Positions 23,204 to 35,250 of a DNA stretch of 64,000 nt are shown here, one piece after another. The stretch's first letter is position 1. Each line of letters begins with the position of its first letter. Position numbers and translations under genes: made by a program. The notes below the pieces were generated by a model. That model worked only from the letters and a program-made list of their open reading frames with translations. It was not told the origin of the DNA and made no database searches. Source of the DNA: Erinaceus europaeus (Eukaryota; Chordata; Mammalia; Eulipotyphla; Erinaceidae); NCBI RefSeq assembly GCF_950295315.1, contig NC_080171.1, positions 117,857,064 through 117,921,063 on the forward strand, written 5' to 3'.

Positions 23204-24471
23204 GTATAGTTAGCTCAGCCTCTATCAAATGTAAAAAAAAAAAATCATCAACAACACCAACAAAAATATCTAGTGCTTCAGCCTGCCCTTTTTCATTACT
23301 TCCTCTACTGAAACTAGTCAACAACTTTACCACCCATTTCAGGATAACAGCTTACAGAGAGTAGTACCGCATTGTGTCGGGAAAGAGAGGTTACAGAATG
23401 TGAATATGAAGTGAGCACTTACCTGGAAACCTCTAGACACCTACGTGGGCCATGGATTTCCTTTGAGTTCCTTTACACTGAGATACATCATTGTCCTGAT
23501 AAAGTAGTTGTAATGGTTTCCCTCATACAGCCAAAGTGGAAACCAGCTGTTTTATCTTCTTTTAAAGTCCATACATAACCTGTAAGAGCTGCAAAATGTT
23601 CAAAAAGATATCCTTTCAGTCTTCATATGAAACTCTGTATATCTAAACAATGATTTTTCTAACAGAACTAGAAGCAGAAAGAGCAAGGCTTCTTTCTAGA
23701 GTTTCTTTACCGACCACTAGTGGGAAAATACAGGACCATCCCTAGCGGGACTTTGCAGATATGTTTCAGAATGTCTGCATGGGATGTACTTAGATCCAGT
23801 ATAATTCTATGACTGGTGTCAGTCAGGCACAGAAAAGTAAAAGGGAGAACACTGCCTTGTCCAGAAGTCTGTCCACCCACCAGCCTGGATTGGAATTTTA
23901 CATAATACGATTATTATACTGAAAAAAAAAAATGACCATTTCTTGTTAAGGAAAGTATTTCTTTGGTTAACTTTAAACTGTTTCCAGATTCACGTTTAAC
24001 TAATAGTCCATAGCTATGATGTGCTGCCCCTGTGATAAGCTATGTACATGCTAGCACACTGAGCCCCTCAAGACAGTCAAAAAACAACCAGGTGTGGCTG
24101 TTCTCATCTACAGAACAGTGATTTAAAACCCACTGTCTCCTCCAATAGGAGAGTCAGCAAAACACCTTCCACACACTCAGATCCCACGATTAATTAAAAG
24201 CTGCTTTCCTACTTCATTTAATCCATTCCCAACATCATTTTTTCAGGGACGTAGAAGGGAAACTCCAAATTTCTCCAAATGTAGTGACAATGTCTCCATG
24301 ATTTCTCCTTAATCTACCAAAGGAAGAATGTAGTTCTGACTCCTCAGTTAGTGCCTTATTGATTCTGGGTTAACCCCGGAGGAAGGTCGGAAGAAAATTT
24401 GGAACCCCTTTTCCAACAGAAGCAGAATTTGAATTGATGAACTTAAGCCTCTGTAAGAAAAAAAAAAAAAA
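23201..24471. other. No feature recognised
   Basis: Unique-looking sequence. Confidence 0.4.
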
Positions 24472-24668
24472 TCTTGGTGCAGTGATACACCTGGTAGAAC
24501 ATACACAGTAAAGTGTACAATAACCCGGGTTCAAGTTACCTGCAAGGGAGAAGCTTCATGAGCAGAGAAGCAGTGCTGCAGGGGTCTCTCTCCTTCCCTC
24601 TCCACCCTCCCCACTTCCCTTTTGATTTCACTCCATTTCTATTCACAATCAATCAAACAATAAATGTT
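24472..24668 (+). mobile_element. SINE-B, small internal deletion
   Basis: Head ggtgcagtgatacacctgg and box B gggttcaag. The core is shortened (ttacctgcaagggagaagc). Tail tcaatcaaacaataaatg. Confidence 0.85.
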
Positions 24669-25477
24669 CTTTTAAATCTTAATATGAAAACAGAAACTGA
24701 ACTCTGGCTCACTACTGTTAATAGTGCCATTGGTGTTCTAATTCCCTGGCCTGTAAGATCAAGGCAAGGGCATCATGAAAGGTAAGGATAATGTGTGTGG
24801 AGTCTCTGGATCCTATTAAACAACAGATAAATGGCAGCTTTTATCATCTTTGTTTTTCTTTTAATACCAGAGGCCGTGCAATGTTATGTCTACTTGATTT
24901 CGGAGGTTTAACTCAGATTAAGTCAGAAAATTCTGTTTGTTTCAATCCTCAGTGTGGGAGATGTTTCTTAAACGACATCTGTGCAGTTGTTTTTCTGCCA
25001 TAAAACTGAACACAGCAGAATTGTGTGTGTGTGATGATGGAAGAACCTTGCTGTGCCCTGTGCAATGATTTGGAGACTGAAGCCTCATCATCCAACACTT
25101 CAGCAGAACTGAGGGCGGCATCCACCCTTACACATTAGTTTGCTGGGTGTTTGTTTGTTTAAATAAATCTAATACCACAGCATTTTACTAGGGCTTACCT
25201 TTAACTTATCAAAGTAAATTGGGAATCATATAGAGTCTGCCTCTATTCTCCACAGATGCCTGGCTTCTAGCTATGAACCCAAATTAGATGTATTTTTTCA
25301 TTCATGATGCACATTGGTCTTCACCAAGCCAAGGGGGAAGTGGCATCCCTGGCAGAAGCCCACTTTCAGTATAACTCAAGAGGCGGTCAGCCCTTTAGAG
25401 TCAGATCAAAGTCAGACTTCTTTAAATTCCTCTATCTCTTCGAGTTTATTTACTTTTTGTTGTTGCCTTTGTTTTGT
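24669..25477. other. No feature recognised
   Basis: Unique-looking sequence. Confidence 0.4.
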
Positions 25478-25769
25478 CTTTATTTTCTGCCACTTGGGTT
25501 ATTGCTGGGACTTGATGCCTCCAGGAGAAATCTACCACTCCCAGAGGCCACCCTTTCTCCTTAGCCCATCTCCATTTTTTTTATAATGGCAAAGATGGGG
25601 AGAAATAAGTGGGGGAGGAGTAAGAATTGCAGCCTGCTCCATAGGGTCATGAAGCTGCCCTGCCACACTCCCCCACACACACACACACAACTATGTACTG
25701 GAGGCTTGAACTCAGGTCCTTGAGCATGATAACTTATGGAATTCACCAGTGGTTCTACTGCCCAGCCCC
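25478..25769 (-). mobile_element. SINE-B with 3' module, diverged
   Basis: Minus-strand head ggggctgggcagtagaacc and box B gttcaagcctcc, a (TG)n expansion, and a 3' module at the left end (cttgggttattgctggg on the plus strand). Confidence 0.72.
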
Positions 25770-26496
25770 TTTCCCAAGTTTATTAAGAAAACTGGGCATT
25801 TTCAAATGAAAGAGGGATGTGAAGAGGAATAAAGCAGGGAAGTCAGTCCAGGTCTCACTTGGTAAATCTTCCGTTCATAAGGACACTGAAAGGATCCGTC
25901 ACACATTCCAGGAAAGAAGAGATATATTTAGTTTGGCCCAAGACAATTAAGTTCTGATTGCCAACCGGGAGGGGAGGAGACATGAGGAGAAGACTGTCAC
26001 CATGTGGCCCCCACTCCGGCTGGCTTGTGCTGGCTTCCCTGGGTGCCCTGAGCTCCAATGGCCTTGACCAGACAGCAGTCTGATGAGTTAAGTGTAAATG
26101 AGTCAGAAACATACGGATTGCATTTCCCTGAGAAACCAGATCACTTTTAAAGTGCAAGGGCAAAGTGCTTGGGAAAATGCATTACGGGTTTTGTCAGGGC
26201 CAGAAAGGATGTAAACTACATCAGAATATTCTCCAAATGCCAAATGTGAGTGAGTATTGTGAGCCTAATACTCTACTGGGTGTGTGTGCAGGATGGTGTG
26301 AACCTCACAGCTTGGGAACTTCACCAAGAGCACGCACACCCAGGCATCATTTAGAGCCTGGGAAGTGACTTCTGCAAAAAGTCGAAAGTAATATACGCAG
26401 ACAATATCGTGCTTATTATTAGGATGGAGAAAATGAAATTTAACTCAGTTGTGAGACAGCCACTTCCACTCACTTTTTTTTTAAACATTCTGAGTT
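25770..26496. other. No feature recognised
   Basis: Unique-looking sequence. Confidence 0.4.
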
Positions 26497-26513
26497 GAAA
26501 AACATTAACTGGA

Positions 26514-26710
26514 CACCTGTTTGAACACACACTTTACAGTGCACAAGGACCTGGGTTCAAGCCCCTGCTCTCCACCTGCAGGGGAAAAGCTTTGCGAGTA
26601 GGTGACGCAGGCCTGCAGGTGTCTCTTTCTCCCCCTCTCCTCTCTCAATTTCTGGCTTTCCCTATCTAATAAATAGATAAAAAAAAAATTAAAAAGAATG
26701 GGAAAAAGAA
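26514..26710 (+). mobile_element. SINE-B, 5'-truncated head
   Basis: Starts cacctgtttgaacacacac, then box B gggttcaagcccc and tail ctatctaataaatag. Flanks gaaaaacattaactgga (26497-26513) and gaaaaaccattaactgga (26711-26728) differ by one inserted base. Confidence 0.93.
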
Positions 26711-26774
26711 GAAAAACCATTAACTGGAAGATTCAACGCAAAGGTTTTCTGTGAGAGTTTGTAGGCAAATCGAT

Positions 26775-26942
26775 TTTTTTAAAAAGATTTATTTATTTAT
26801 TTATTTATTTATTCATGAGAAAAATAGGAGAGAGAGAGAGAAAGAACCAGACATCACTCTGGTACATGTGCTGCCAGGGACTGAACTCAGGACCTCATGC
26901 TTGAGAGTCCAGTGCTTTATCCACTGCACCACCTCCCAGACC
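26775..26942 (-). mobile_element. SINE-D, full length
   Basis: Minus-strand head tctgggaggtggtgcagtgg, box A-like region ggtgcagtggataaagc and box B gagttcagtccc. Ends in repeated aaataaat. Confidence 0.92.
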
Positions 26943-27260
26943 ACAATATATTTTTTAAATTCTTAAGGCTGTGTGTGCTATAATCTAAATTAATTTTAGC
27001 ATTATTCCTAAAGATCATTGTCAAAGTGGAAGAGAGGGAAACATAAAGAGGTGATCTTCATGGCACATTGCCAAGTGATCAACTGATGATAAAACCTCAC
27101 AAGAACCCCGGCCGCCACCCTCCCACCCACCCACACACATACACACACACAGTTTCCCCTTCCATACATAGAGCTGAGAAAAACTGGAAGGTTCACTTTG
27201 ATGTACAAGCATATATGCCTCTGGCTCACAGAATTTAATTTCTAAATCAACTTTTCTTCT
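26943..27260. other. Unassigned
   Basis: Unique-looking sequence with a short (CA)n near 27130-27150. Confidence 0.4.
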
Positions 27261-27378
27261 TTTATTTTCCTTTCTAGAGCACGGCTGGCTTCTGGTGGTG
27301 CTAGGGACTGAACTTGTAACTTCTGAGTATCAAGCATAAAAGTTTTCTACATGACTTACTATGATATTTCCCCAGCCC
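27261..27378 (-). mobile_element. SINE-C, diverged
   Basis: Left end ctagagcacggctggcttct and the body aactgaacttgtaac...atcaagcataaaag align with SINE-C in reverse. Confidence 0.75.
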
Positions 27379-28754
27379 AAGATTTTAATACACCTTATAG
27401 GTGTGTATGTGATGTTATCTGTGGAAAACTTGCATTAAAACAAAACAAAACAAACTAACTAACAAAAAAAAAAGTTACTTTAATTCTGCTTGGGGCTGGA
27501 CCCATACTTGCTACCCCTCTCTCTTCATTGAGATAGTGGATGAAATTTCAGAACAATAGGAAAAGCCTGGAGTTCTCCATCTCATTCACCACACTGCCAT
27601 AAGCCCTGCCAGGCAGACACTATGGTGCTTGGCCTGGAACAGGTTTAATTCATTGATTAGTGTGATTGAGGAAGTCAGTCAGAGGGGGTGTCCACCTGGC
27701 GTCTAAGTACCAGGAACCACATAAGCTGGCCTCTGGGCTCAGGTCCTACTGTTGGCCCAGAAATGAAGTCAGCTCCAACCCTCCAGGAAAGGGCAGCCAG
27801 ACAGGCCCTATTTGCTCTGTCAGGTTGCCTGGAGTTAATAGTTGGGGGATTTCCTGTTTTGAGAGTAAAAAGGTGTAGCCACGCCTAGTATAATTAAGCA
27901 CTTACCCTCAGATGCTTTCAGCATTTATCCCCAACACTGACATGTGGTTTGCGTCCTGCTGGGAGTTTCAGATCACTGCAGTGAGAGAAGGAAGGCCTTC
28001 CCCTCAGGATCCCCCTCCCCGAAATTGAGCTGCACGGTTTTCAACAGGAAGAAATGACTTTTACCATAGCTCGGAGAGGTCAGGCTATTTCTTTTATTAA
28101 ATACAGGGTTCAAGATTTCAAGGTTACAGATAGTTTGGTAGTTTCTTTCCGATTTGTCTAAGAAGGCTGTCCAATTTTTTTCTGTTACTAAAAAAAAAAG
28201 GCTGTATGTTTCAGACTTGGGATGGTTTTAGAAATATTTCCCTTTTCATTTCTGAGAATATACAAATATCCCTTCTTCATTATTGTGTGTAATAAGGGAG
28301 CTGGGACTTCAAACATGCACAGTTTCTACCACTCATGGGTAGTGTGAGCTCTGTCATATGCAAAGTGCCAGGGCTCTGGAGAGAGCCTCAGTGCTATGGC
28401 ATCTCATGTTCTCTCTCTGTCCCTCTGAGTCAAAAAGTAGCCTGGAAGTGATAAAAAAAAATCACACAAGTGTAACTAGTTAGTTAATTAAAAACACAAT
28501 ATTTTTTTAAAGGAAGATAAAACAATTTTTGCAGCTAAGACCCCAAGTGAGTTGTTACACACCTACTTAAGATGGCTTGAGAGGTCGTCTGTGGTTGAAT
28601 ACAGGTCTCAGATGCAAGAAGTTGCAAGCACTCAGACCCACTGTGGTCCCAGGAGAGCACTCTAAGACAACGAGAAAGCTAAATAGCTTCTTTTTCCTTT
28701 GTCAGTTAAGAAAAATCATTTAATTACACACACAATGACTATTAGAGGTTTCTC
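27379..28754. other. Mostly unassigned
   Basis: Nothing firm. 28370-28480 has a SINE-like CT segment (ttctctctctgtccctctg) followed by an A run, possibly the 3' end of an old SINE. Confidence 0.35.
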
Positions 28755-28962
28755 CTATTTTTATTCTTTCTTTATATATATATATGACAGAGATGGAGAG
28801 AAGCCGAGGTAGAAGGGAAAGATGGGGACGGAGAGAGACATCTGTAGCACTACTCACTGCTCCTGAAGCTTCTCCCCGGCAGGTGGAGATCAGGGGCTTG
28901 AATCCAGGGCCCTGTGCATGGTAATATGTGCAGTCAACTGGCTGTACCACCACCTGGCCTCC
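28755..28962 (-). mobile_element. SINE-B
   Basis: Minus-strand head ggccaggtggtggtacagcc, box B attcaagcccct and core cacctgccggggagaagc. A TA run is near the tail. Confidence 0.9.
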
Positions 28963-29104
28963 TGTTTCTTAGTATTTCTAACAAGCCTGCTGTAAAGATT
29001 CACTTAATGAGCTTTAGTTTCTTTCTTTGGAGTGAAATACAGGAGGAGAAAGTTTGAGCTAGCTCAAAGAGCAGGTTTACATTTAATATTTAAAGAAAGT
29101 TCTG

Positions 29105-29445
29105 GGGGGTGGGGGAAGTGGGCAGTAGCGCAGCGGGTTAAGCGCAGGTGGCACAAAGCACCTTAACGGTCCCAGCTCGAGCCCCGGGCTCCCCACCTGC
29201 AGGGGAGTTGCTTCACAAGCAGTGAAGCAGGTCTGCAGGTGTCTGTCTTTCTCTCCCCTTCTCTGTCTCCCCTCCTCTCTCCTTTTCTCTTTGTCCTATC
29301 CAACAACAGCAACAATAACAATAACAATGATAAACAACAAAGGCAGCTGTGGAGAAAACAAAAGGGGGGAAAATAGCCTCCAAGCACAGTGGATTCATAG
29401 TGCAGGCACCCGAGCCCCAGAGATAACCCTGGAGGTGAAAGAAAG
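29105..29445 (+). mobile_element. SINE-A with 3' module
   Basis: Head gggcagtagcgcagcgggtt, box B gctcgagccccg and core ccacctgcaggggagttgc. The 3' module gcacagtggattcatagtgc ends ataaccctggaggt. Confidence 0.93.
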
Positions 29446-29478
29446 AAAGAGAGAGAGAAAAGAAGGCAGGAAGGAAAG

Positions 29479-29510
<32 letters not shown>

Positions 29511-29558
29511 AAGGAAGGAAGGAAGGAAGGAAGGAAGGAAAGGAGGAAAGGAGGAAGA
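29446..29558. repeat. GGAA/GGCA microsatellite
   Basis: Tetranucleotide GGAA run with GGCA variants between two SINEs. Confidence 0.95.
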
Positions 29559-29565
29559 AACTTCC

Positions 29566-29872
29566 AGGGGGCTTATTATAAGCACACTTATTACAATATG
29601 CAAGGACCTGGGTTCAAGTCCCCAGTCCCTACCTGTAGGGAGAAAGCTTTGCGAGTGGTAAATCATGTCTGCAGAGTCTCACTTTCTCTCTCCCTCTCTA
29701 TCTCCCCCTCTCTTTCAATTTCTGTATCCTGCCTAATGAAAAAATAGAAAAAAAAAAAAAGAAAGAAAAGAAGGAAAAATGGCCACCAGGAGTGGTGGGT
29801 TTATAGTGCTGACACAAAGCTCCAGCAATAACTCTGGTAGCAATAAAATAGAAAAAGAAAAGAAAAGAAAAA
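29566..29872 (+). mobile_element. SINE-B with 3' module
   Basis: Box B gggttcaagtccc, core agaaagctttgcgagtgg and 3' module agtggtgggtttatagtgc. Flanks aagaaacttccag and aagaaatttccaa look like the target duplication. Confidence 0.88.
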
Positions 29873-29984
29873 AAGAAATTTCCAAAGAAGCTATATGGCT
29901 TAGCATCCCAACCACAATGAACGCACATTCTAGTTGCTCTACATCCTCACCAATTCCTGGTGTTATTTTGATTTATTCATTAAT

Positions 29985-30450
29985 CATGTAGCTTAATAAT
30001 GGTTAATAAGACTACAGGGCAATAGTTTCACGCTGCTTCCCCTGCCAAAGTTCTACCCCCCTGGCCCCCTAACAACAGTCACCATAGTTCTCACAAAGTC
30101 TTAGAGTCAGGATACCTTTTTGTTTTGCAAGTTCGTATGTTTCAAAAGTCTAGATTCTTCATATAAGTGAAACCGTCTGGTGTTGTCTTTCACATTCTCA
30201 CTTAAATTCACTGGGCACAATCACTTCCACTTCCATTCATTTTCTCCAAAGGATAAAATATCATATATTTTTAATTGTCAAGTAGCATGTCGTTGAGTAC
30301 GCACCCTGTAACTTCTTTATCCATTCCTTCACCCTGGACATGTACCATCCTTCTCCTTGGCTAAAGTGAATAATGCAGCTATGAACAGAAGGGTGCACAG
30401 GTCCTTTTAAATTAGTGTTCTTATGTCCTGTGCAATATTTCTTTCAATAA
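29985..30450 (-). mobile_element. L1 3' part of a 5'-inverted copy
   Basis: Read on the minus strand it runs from the ORF2 end (cacccttctgttcatagctg, then gcaagtagaa-type text) through the 'agtgagaatgtgaaagacaa' segment into the 3' UTR. The next segment is L1 in the opposite direction. Confidence 0.75.
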
Positions 30451-31292
30451 TCCCCCTAAGAAACTGGGGCTAAAAGGAAAAATCCCTTAACATAATAAAG
30501 GCATATTATGGCAAACTCACAGCTAACATCATAATGAGAAAAACTAGAGATTTTACCCCTAAAATTTGGAATGAGACAAGGATGTCCATTTTCACAGCAA
30601 TTCAACTTGGTCTTGGAAGTCCTATCCAGTGCAATTAGACAACAAAGAAAAATTAAATGAATCCAAAGCAGAAAGAAGAAGTCAAACGAACACAATCTGT
30701 ACCTGACATGTTAATAAATCTACCAAAAACTCCACCAAAAAAAACCTACTAGGCACCATCAACAAATTCAGTAGAGTAACAAGATACAAAAATCAGTATA
30801 CATAAGCTTCTGGTGTTTCTATACACAAAGGTGATTCTGATGAAAGGGAAATGAGCTAAGCAACCACATTTAAAACTGAATCCAAAAAGATAAAAATACT
30901 TTGGAGTGGATCTATCAAGGGAGGTGAAAGGTCATTACAATGAAAGCTATAGGAATTTGTCCAAAGAAATAAGCAGTGATACAAAGAAAGGAAGAGCATC
31001 CTTTGGGCATGGGTTGGCAGAATTAATATTATTCAAATGGCCATTCTTTTACTTCTACTATAAAGCACATAGAAGAAAACACTTCAGGACCTGAAAATCA
31101 AAGATGTGGTCAGAGATCTAACCTCACAGGCAAGTGAAATTAAAACAAGATTAAAAAAAAAAGAGGGGGTATGGGCTGTATTGAACTGAAAAACTTCTAC
31201 ACATCAAAATAACATTCCACAAAGGAAAGAGGCAAGCCAGCAACTGGGGAAAGATATTTTCTCATTACACATCTGACAAGGTATTGATATTC
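30451..31292 (+). mobile_element. Inverted 5' segment of the same L1 (ORF2)
   Basis: aacataataaaggcatatta...gagacaaggatgtccattt and ttggaagtcctatccagtgc are L1 ORF2 reverse-transcriptase region landmarks. Frame is lost by indels; no intact protein. Confidence 0.85.
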
Positions 31293-31306
31293 AAGAATCT
31301 ATAAAG

Positions 31307-31542
31307 CAGTAACGCAGCGAGTCAAGTGCAGGTGGCACAAAGCGCAGGGACAGGCGTAAGGATCCCGGTTCGAGCCCCCGGCTCTCCACCTGCAGGGGGG
31401 TTGCCTCACAGGCGGTGAAGCAGGTCTGCAGGTGTCTGTCTTTCTCTCCACCTCTCTGTCTCCCCTCCTCTTTCCACTTCTCTCTGTCTTATCCAACAAC
31501 AACATCAATGACAACAACAATAATAACTACAACAATAAAAAA
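31307..31542 (+). mobile_element. SINE-A, slightly 5'-truncated, inside L1
   Basis: Starts at cagtaacgcagcgagtcaag, so the first bases of the usual head are missing. It is flanked by a perfect 14-bp repeat aagaatctataaag (31293-31306 and 31543-31556), which is L1 sequence. Confidence 0.96.
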
Positions 31543-31556
31543 AAGAATCTATAAAG

Positions 31557-31900
31557 AATGCATACAACTCAACAGAAAAAAAATCAAATAAAAAAATAAA
31601 TCGCCAAAAGATCAGAATAGGCATGTTTCTAGTGAAGATGTGCACATGGCCTATAGACATATAAAAATGCGCCACTTCACTTACCACAAGAGAAAAGGTA
31701 TTGAAATCCCAATGAGACACCATCTCACGTCTGTAAGAATGACTCATGTCAGCAAGTCAAGAGGTGACAAGCGCAGGAGAGGATGAGAGAGGGAGAAAAG
31801 AATTCTGTCAGACCGTTGGTGGAAAGTCAAACTGGTATAGTCTCTACGGGAAATAGCGTGAAGAGTTCTCAAACAAACAGAAAAACAGAAATACTTTTCT
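31557..31900 (+). mobile_element. L1 ORF2 segment, continuation
   Basis: caatgagacaccatctcacg...gaccgttggtggaaagtcaa follows the L1 ORF2 order toward the C-terminal region, where the minus-oriented piece begins. Confidence 0.8.
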
Positions 31901-33891
31901 TTGTTATTTTAGTTGTAGCCTGTGTAGTGAGTGAGCTGTGGTACTCGCCATACGTTTCATTGGCCACTACTTGGTAACAAGTCAGATTGCACACTCTTCG
32001 CCGTGCTTAGTAGATATGTGTGTGTGTTTTATATTCAAACCTTTCGCTTATAAGCAAGCAGAACTGTTTAGAATTATACTCTAAAAGTTATGAGATCTTC
32101 TTTATACAAATATTTTGCCTGCTATTTTCTCCCAGACTGAGACGTACTTTTTTTGTGTTCTTAGTGGTTATCTTCAGCAGAGAAAAAAAAAAGTCATTAA
32201 TTTTAATGAAGCTTGCCTAAAAAAAAAAAAAAAAGTAAAAATGATAGCCAGTGTCTTGCTTGCAGGATTCGGGTGACTGTGTTTGTGTCTATTTTTACAG
32301 CATTCCCAGGAAACTAATCTGCAAGGTGTACTGATCTGGGGTCTGCCCTGTATGTGTGCTTCAGGGTGAGGTAGCAACTTGTACAGGTTTGACATGGAAT
32401 TATAGTGTCCTCTGTCTGAATTTTTCCCTTGGAATTAACTGCATCTTTTTTTTTTTCACCTCCTGGGGTCCTTCTAAGTTCCTCTGGCTAAAAGGATTGA
32501 GTTTCTATTCAAGGCTAGATGCTCCCTGGCTGAGACCACTTGCTGTATGGAACCATTTCCCCAAGCTGGGAACTCCTTTCTATAATCTGGGGGGGGGGAG
32601 TGTTGTTGTTGTTGTTTGTTCAATTTTCAGAATCTTCAAATAGTCATTTTTGGGGGGTTGTCCCATATTTTTTTATTGGAATCATGAAGTGGAAAGCAGT
32701 ATAGTGGGCTATACTGTACCTGTACCTGTGTGCCCTGCCAAGGTCAGGATTTGTTCAGCTCCATGACTTTAATTTATTTATTTAATTTATTTATTTTTGG
32801 AATTCTTAGCCTGGGTGAGGTGCAGAGCAAATGGAGAGATGAGTTTCAATTAAAGTATTTCAGGGATAATTGTACACCCTTGTCTGTATATGATATCAAT
32901 TTTGCTTAAAATTCTTAAAAATCCATCAAGTAAACAGATCATTTTGGTATAAGGAAAAAATGACTAGCCCACAGTAGTAACTCACACTACTCAGACCACT
33001 GTGCCTCAAACAGAGAGCCTGCTGCAGAAGACTGAAATGAAGGTATGTAAGGCCTCCAGATAAGAGGGGACTTCCTGTGGGCCAACCTACAAGATCAAAT
33101 GGAATCCCTTGTGATACAAAACAGTATTTAGTAAATAACCTGGATATATAGAAGTGAGAGATGAGTTCTTATGGTATTTGGAGGGAAACTCACAGTGAGG
33201 AAACATGGATACTGAACTCCAAGGCATGTTGTTTATGGCTCTTGGACACAACTCCAGCCTGGGTATTTGTGGAGGCTTCCCCACACCCAGTAAGTCTCAG
33301 GCATCAGCAATGTATCCAAGAATATAAGCCAGTTCTGCTCAGTTCTCACACTTGCTACCCTTCACAGATTCCTGGGGTAAAGGGCATAGTCTCCCACCAC
33401 TGCCTTTCAACTCAGACTGTAAGCCCAGACCAACTAGCTACCAATCATCAGTCAGTTTGAAGAGTGAGTCATAGAGATCAGGAAACCATTTTTTTCATGA
33501 AGTTACTGATTTGTATAAAAGAACTAACAGGAGGAGCCAGGTGTAAGAGCTGTGTAAGGTAAGAAGTAGGGAAAGATGTGTTTCTTCCACACCTTCTCCA
33601 AGTGTGCTGTCTCCCCAAATATCCATGTGTTGGCTCAACCTGGGAAATGCCGAGACCACTATGGTTGGGTTTTTGTGGAGGTTTGACTACATAGGCAAGG
33701 TTAATGAAATCACTGGCCATTGACACTTGAGTTGAAGCTCCAGCTCCTCTCCCCCGTCCAGAGGTTTCCCTGACAACAACTCTCCATCTTCAGATGTCTT
33801 CCCAAAGCAACTTCACCAGCAAAGCAAAAACAAATAATAATAATACTTTGACAAGGTTTTGGAGCTCCTTTCTCCTGTTGTGGGCATGTGT
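31901..33891. other. No feature recognised
   Basis: AT-rich unique sequence with A or G runs (32219-32234, 32590). Confidence 0.4.
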
Positions 33892-33904
33892 AAAAACATG
33901 TGGT

Positions 33905-34256
33905 AGGGGGTCCAGCGGTGGCGCAGTGGGTTAAGCGCATGTGGCGCAAAGCGCAAGGACCGGCATAAGGATCCCGGTTCCAGCCCCCGGCTCCCCTACC
34001 TGCAGGGGAGTCGCTTCACAGGCGATGAAGCAGGTCTGCAGGTGTCTGTCTTTCTCTCCCCCTCTCTGTCTTCCCCTCCTCTCTCCATTTCTCTCTGTCC
34101 TATCTAACAATGAACAACATCAACAATGGCGATAATAATAATAATAACCACAACGAGGCTACAACGACAAGGGCAACAAAAGGGGGGAAAATGGCATCCA
34201 GGAGCAGTGGATTCATGGTGCAGGCACCGAGCCCAGCAATAATCCTGGAGGAAAAA
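33905..34256 (+). mobile_element. SINE-A with 3' module, full length
   Basis: Flanked by a perfect 13-bp repeat aaaaacatgtggt (33892-33904 and 34257-34269). Head gggggtccagcggtggcgca and 3' module gcagtggattcatggtgc. Confidence 0.97.
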
Positions 34257-34269
34257 AAAAACATGTGGT

Positions 34270-35119
34270 GACCAAGGTGACCACCCTACTGTGAGGGGCT
34301 GGACCAGGTGTCTCGTCTAAGGAATGGGGATGATTTGACGGGAGATCTGTAGCCAAACAGTCCAGGTCAGAGGATCTGGCAGCAACAGCAAAGTGGAGAG
34401 AGGCTCCTGTCAATGTAGAAATTGTCCTCAGTCCACACACTTAGTTATTGGATGCCAGGCACTCTGTCTGATAATGGTTCTTTCTTCCTGAGATGAATCA
34501 TTCAATTACCAAAATATGAATGGAAGTTGTGACTGAGGACGTCTCTCTGGTCACATCACTCTATGTGATAGGGCTGGGACTTCTTTACTTCAAAGCCAGA
34601 GTCTCTATCTCGATAGGTGCTTTCTTCTCCTGCTTCTTACAAGCACTCAAATTATTCTGTTTTATAATATTAGGGCAACTGGGGGGCAACTCTGGCCTAT
34701 ATAATTGGATGGACTCATTCTTTTGTTTAGATTTAGTTGCTGAGTTAAATTCGGTGACCAGGAATCCAGTTTTCTGGAAAGGTTAAGTAACGTAGCAGTG
34801 TCACAACCTTATAATAGTCAGGAAAGAGTTAACAGAGTTGGAGGATTCCATTTGTTCCTCACTGAGCTTGTGTCTCCTCCGGCCTGTAACTTGCCTTCTT
34901 ATCTTCTTTTCTTCCTTTTTAAAAGTGAGTTTCTGCTGGTGTCTTAAAAATAAACTCTAGAACTCAACACTACCTCCATCTCTCTTCTTTAAAAGATTTA
35001 TTTATTTAAACTGTGGTCTATTTAATCAGCTCCAAAGATTCAAAAAGGGAAGTTGGGAAGAGATGATGAAAGGGGTCAAGGGCCCAGTGCAGTATGGTGG
35101 AGGGTAAGATGTGCTGGCA
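34270..35119. other. No feature recognised
   Basis: Unique-looking sequence. Confidence 0.4.
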
Positions 35120-35250
35120 CCTGTTTGAGGTGCAAAGTGGTGTCTCACTTTTGTTCGCATTTCCCTGATCATCAATGGCAATGAGCATTTTCTTTTATAT
35201 ATCTGCTGACCCATTGGATCTCTTGTTCAGGGAAGTCTCTACCCACGGTT
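35120..35250 (-). mobile_element. L1 ORF2 fragment
   Basis: gtggtgtctcacttttgttc, gcatttccctgatcatcaat and gagcattttcttttatatat form a well-known antisense stretch of L1 ORF2. Confidence 0.75.
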
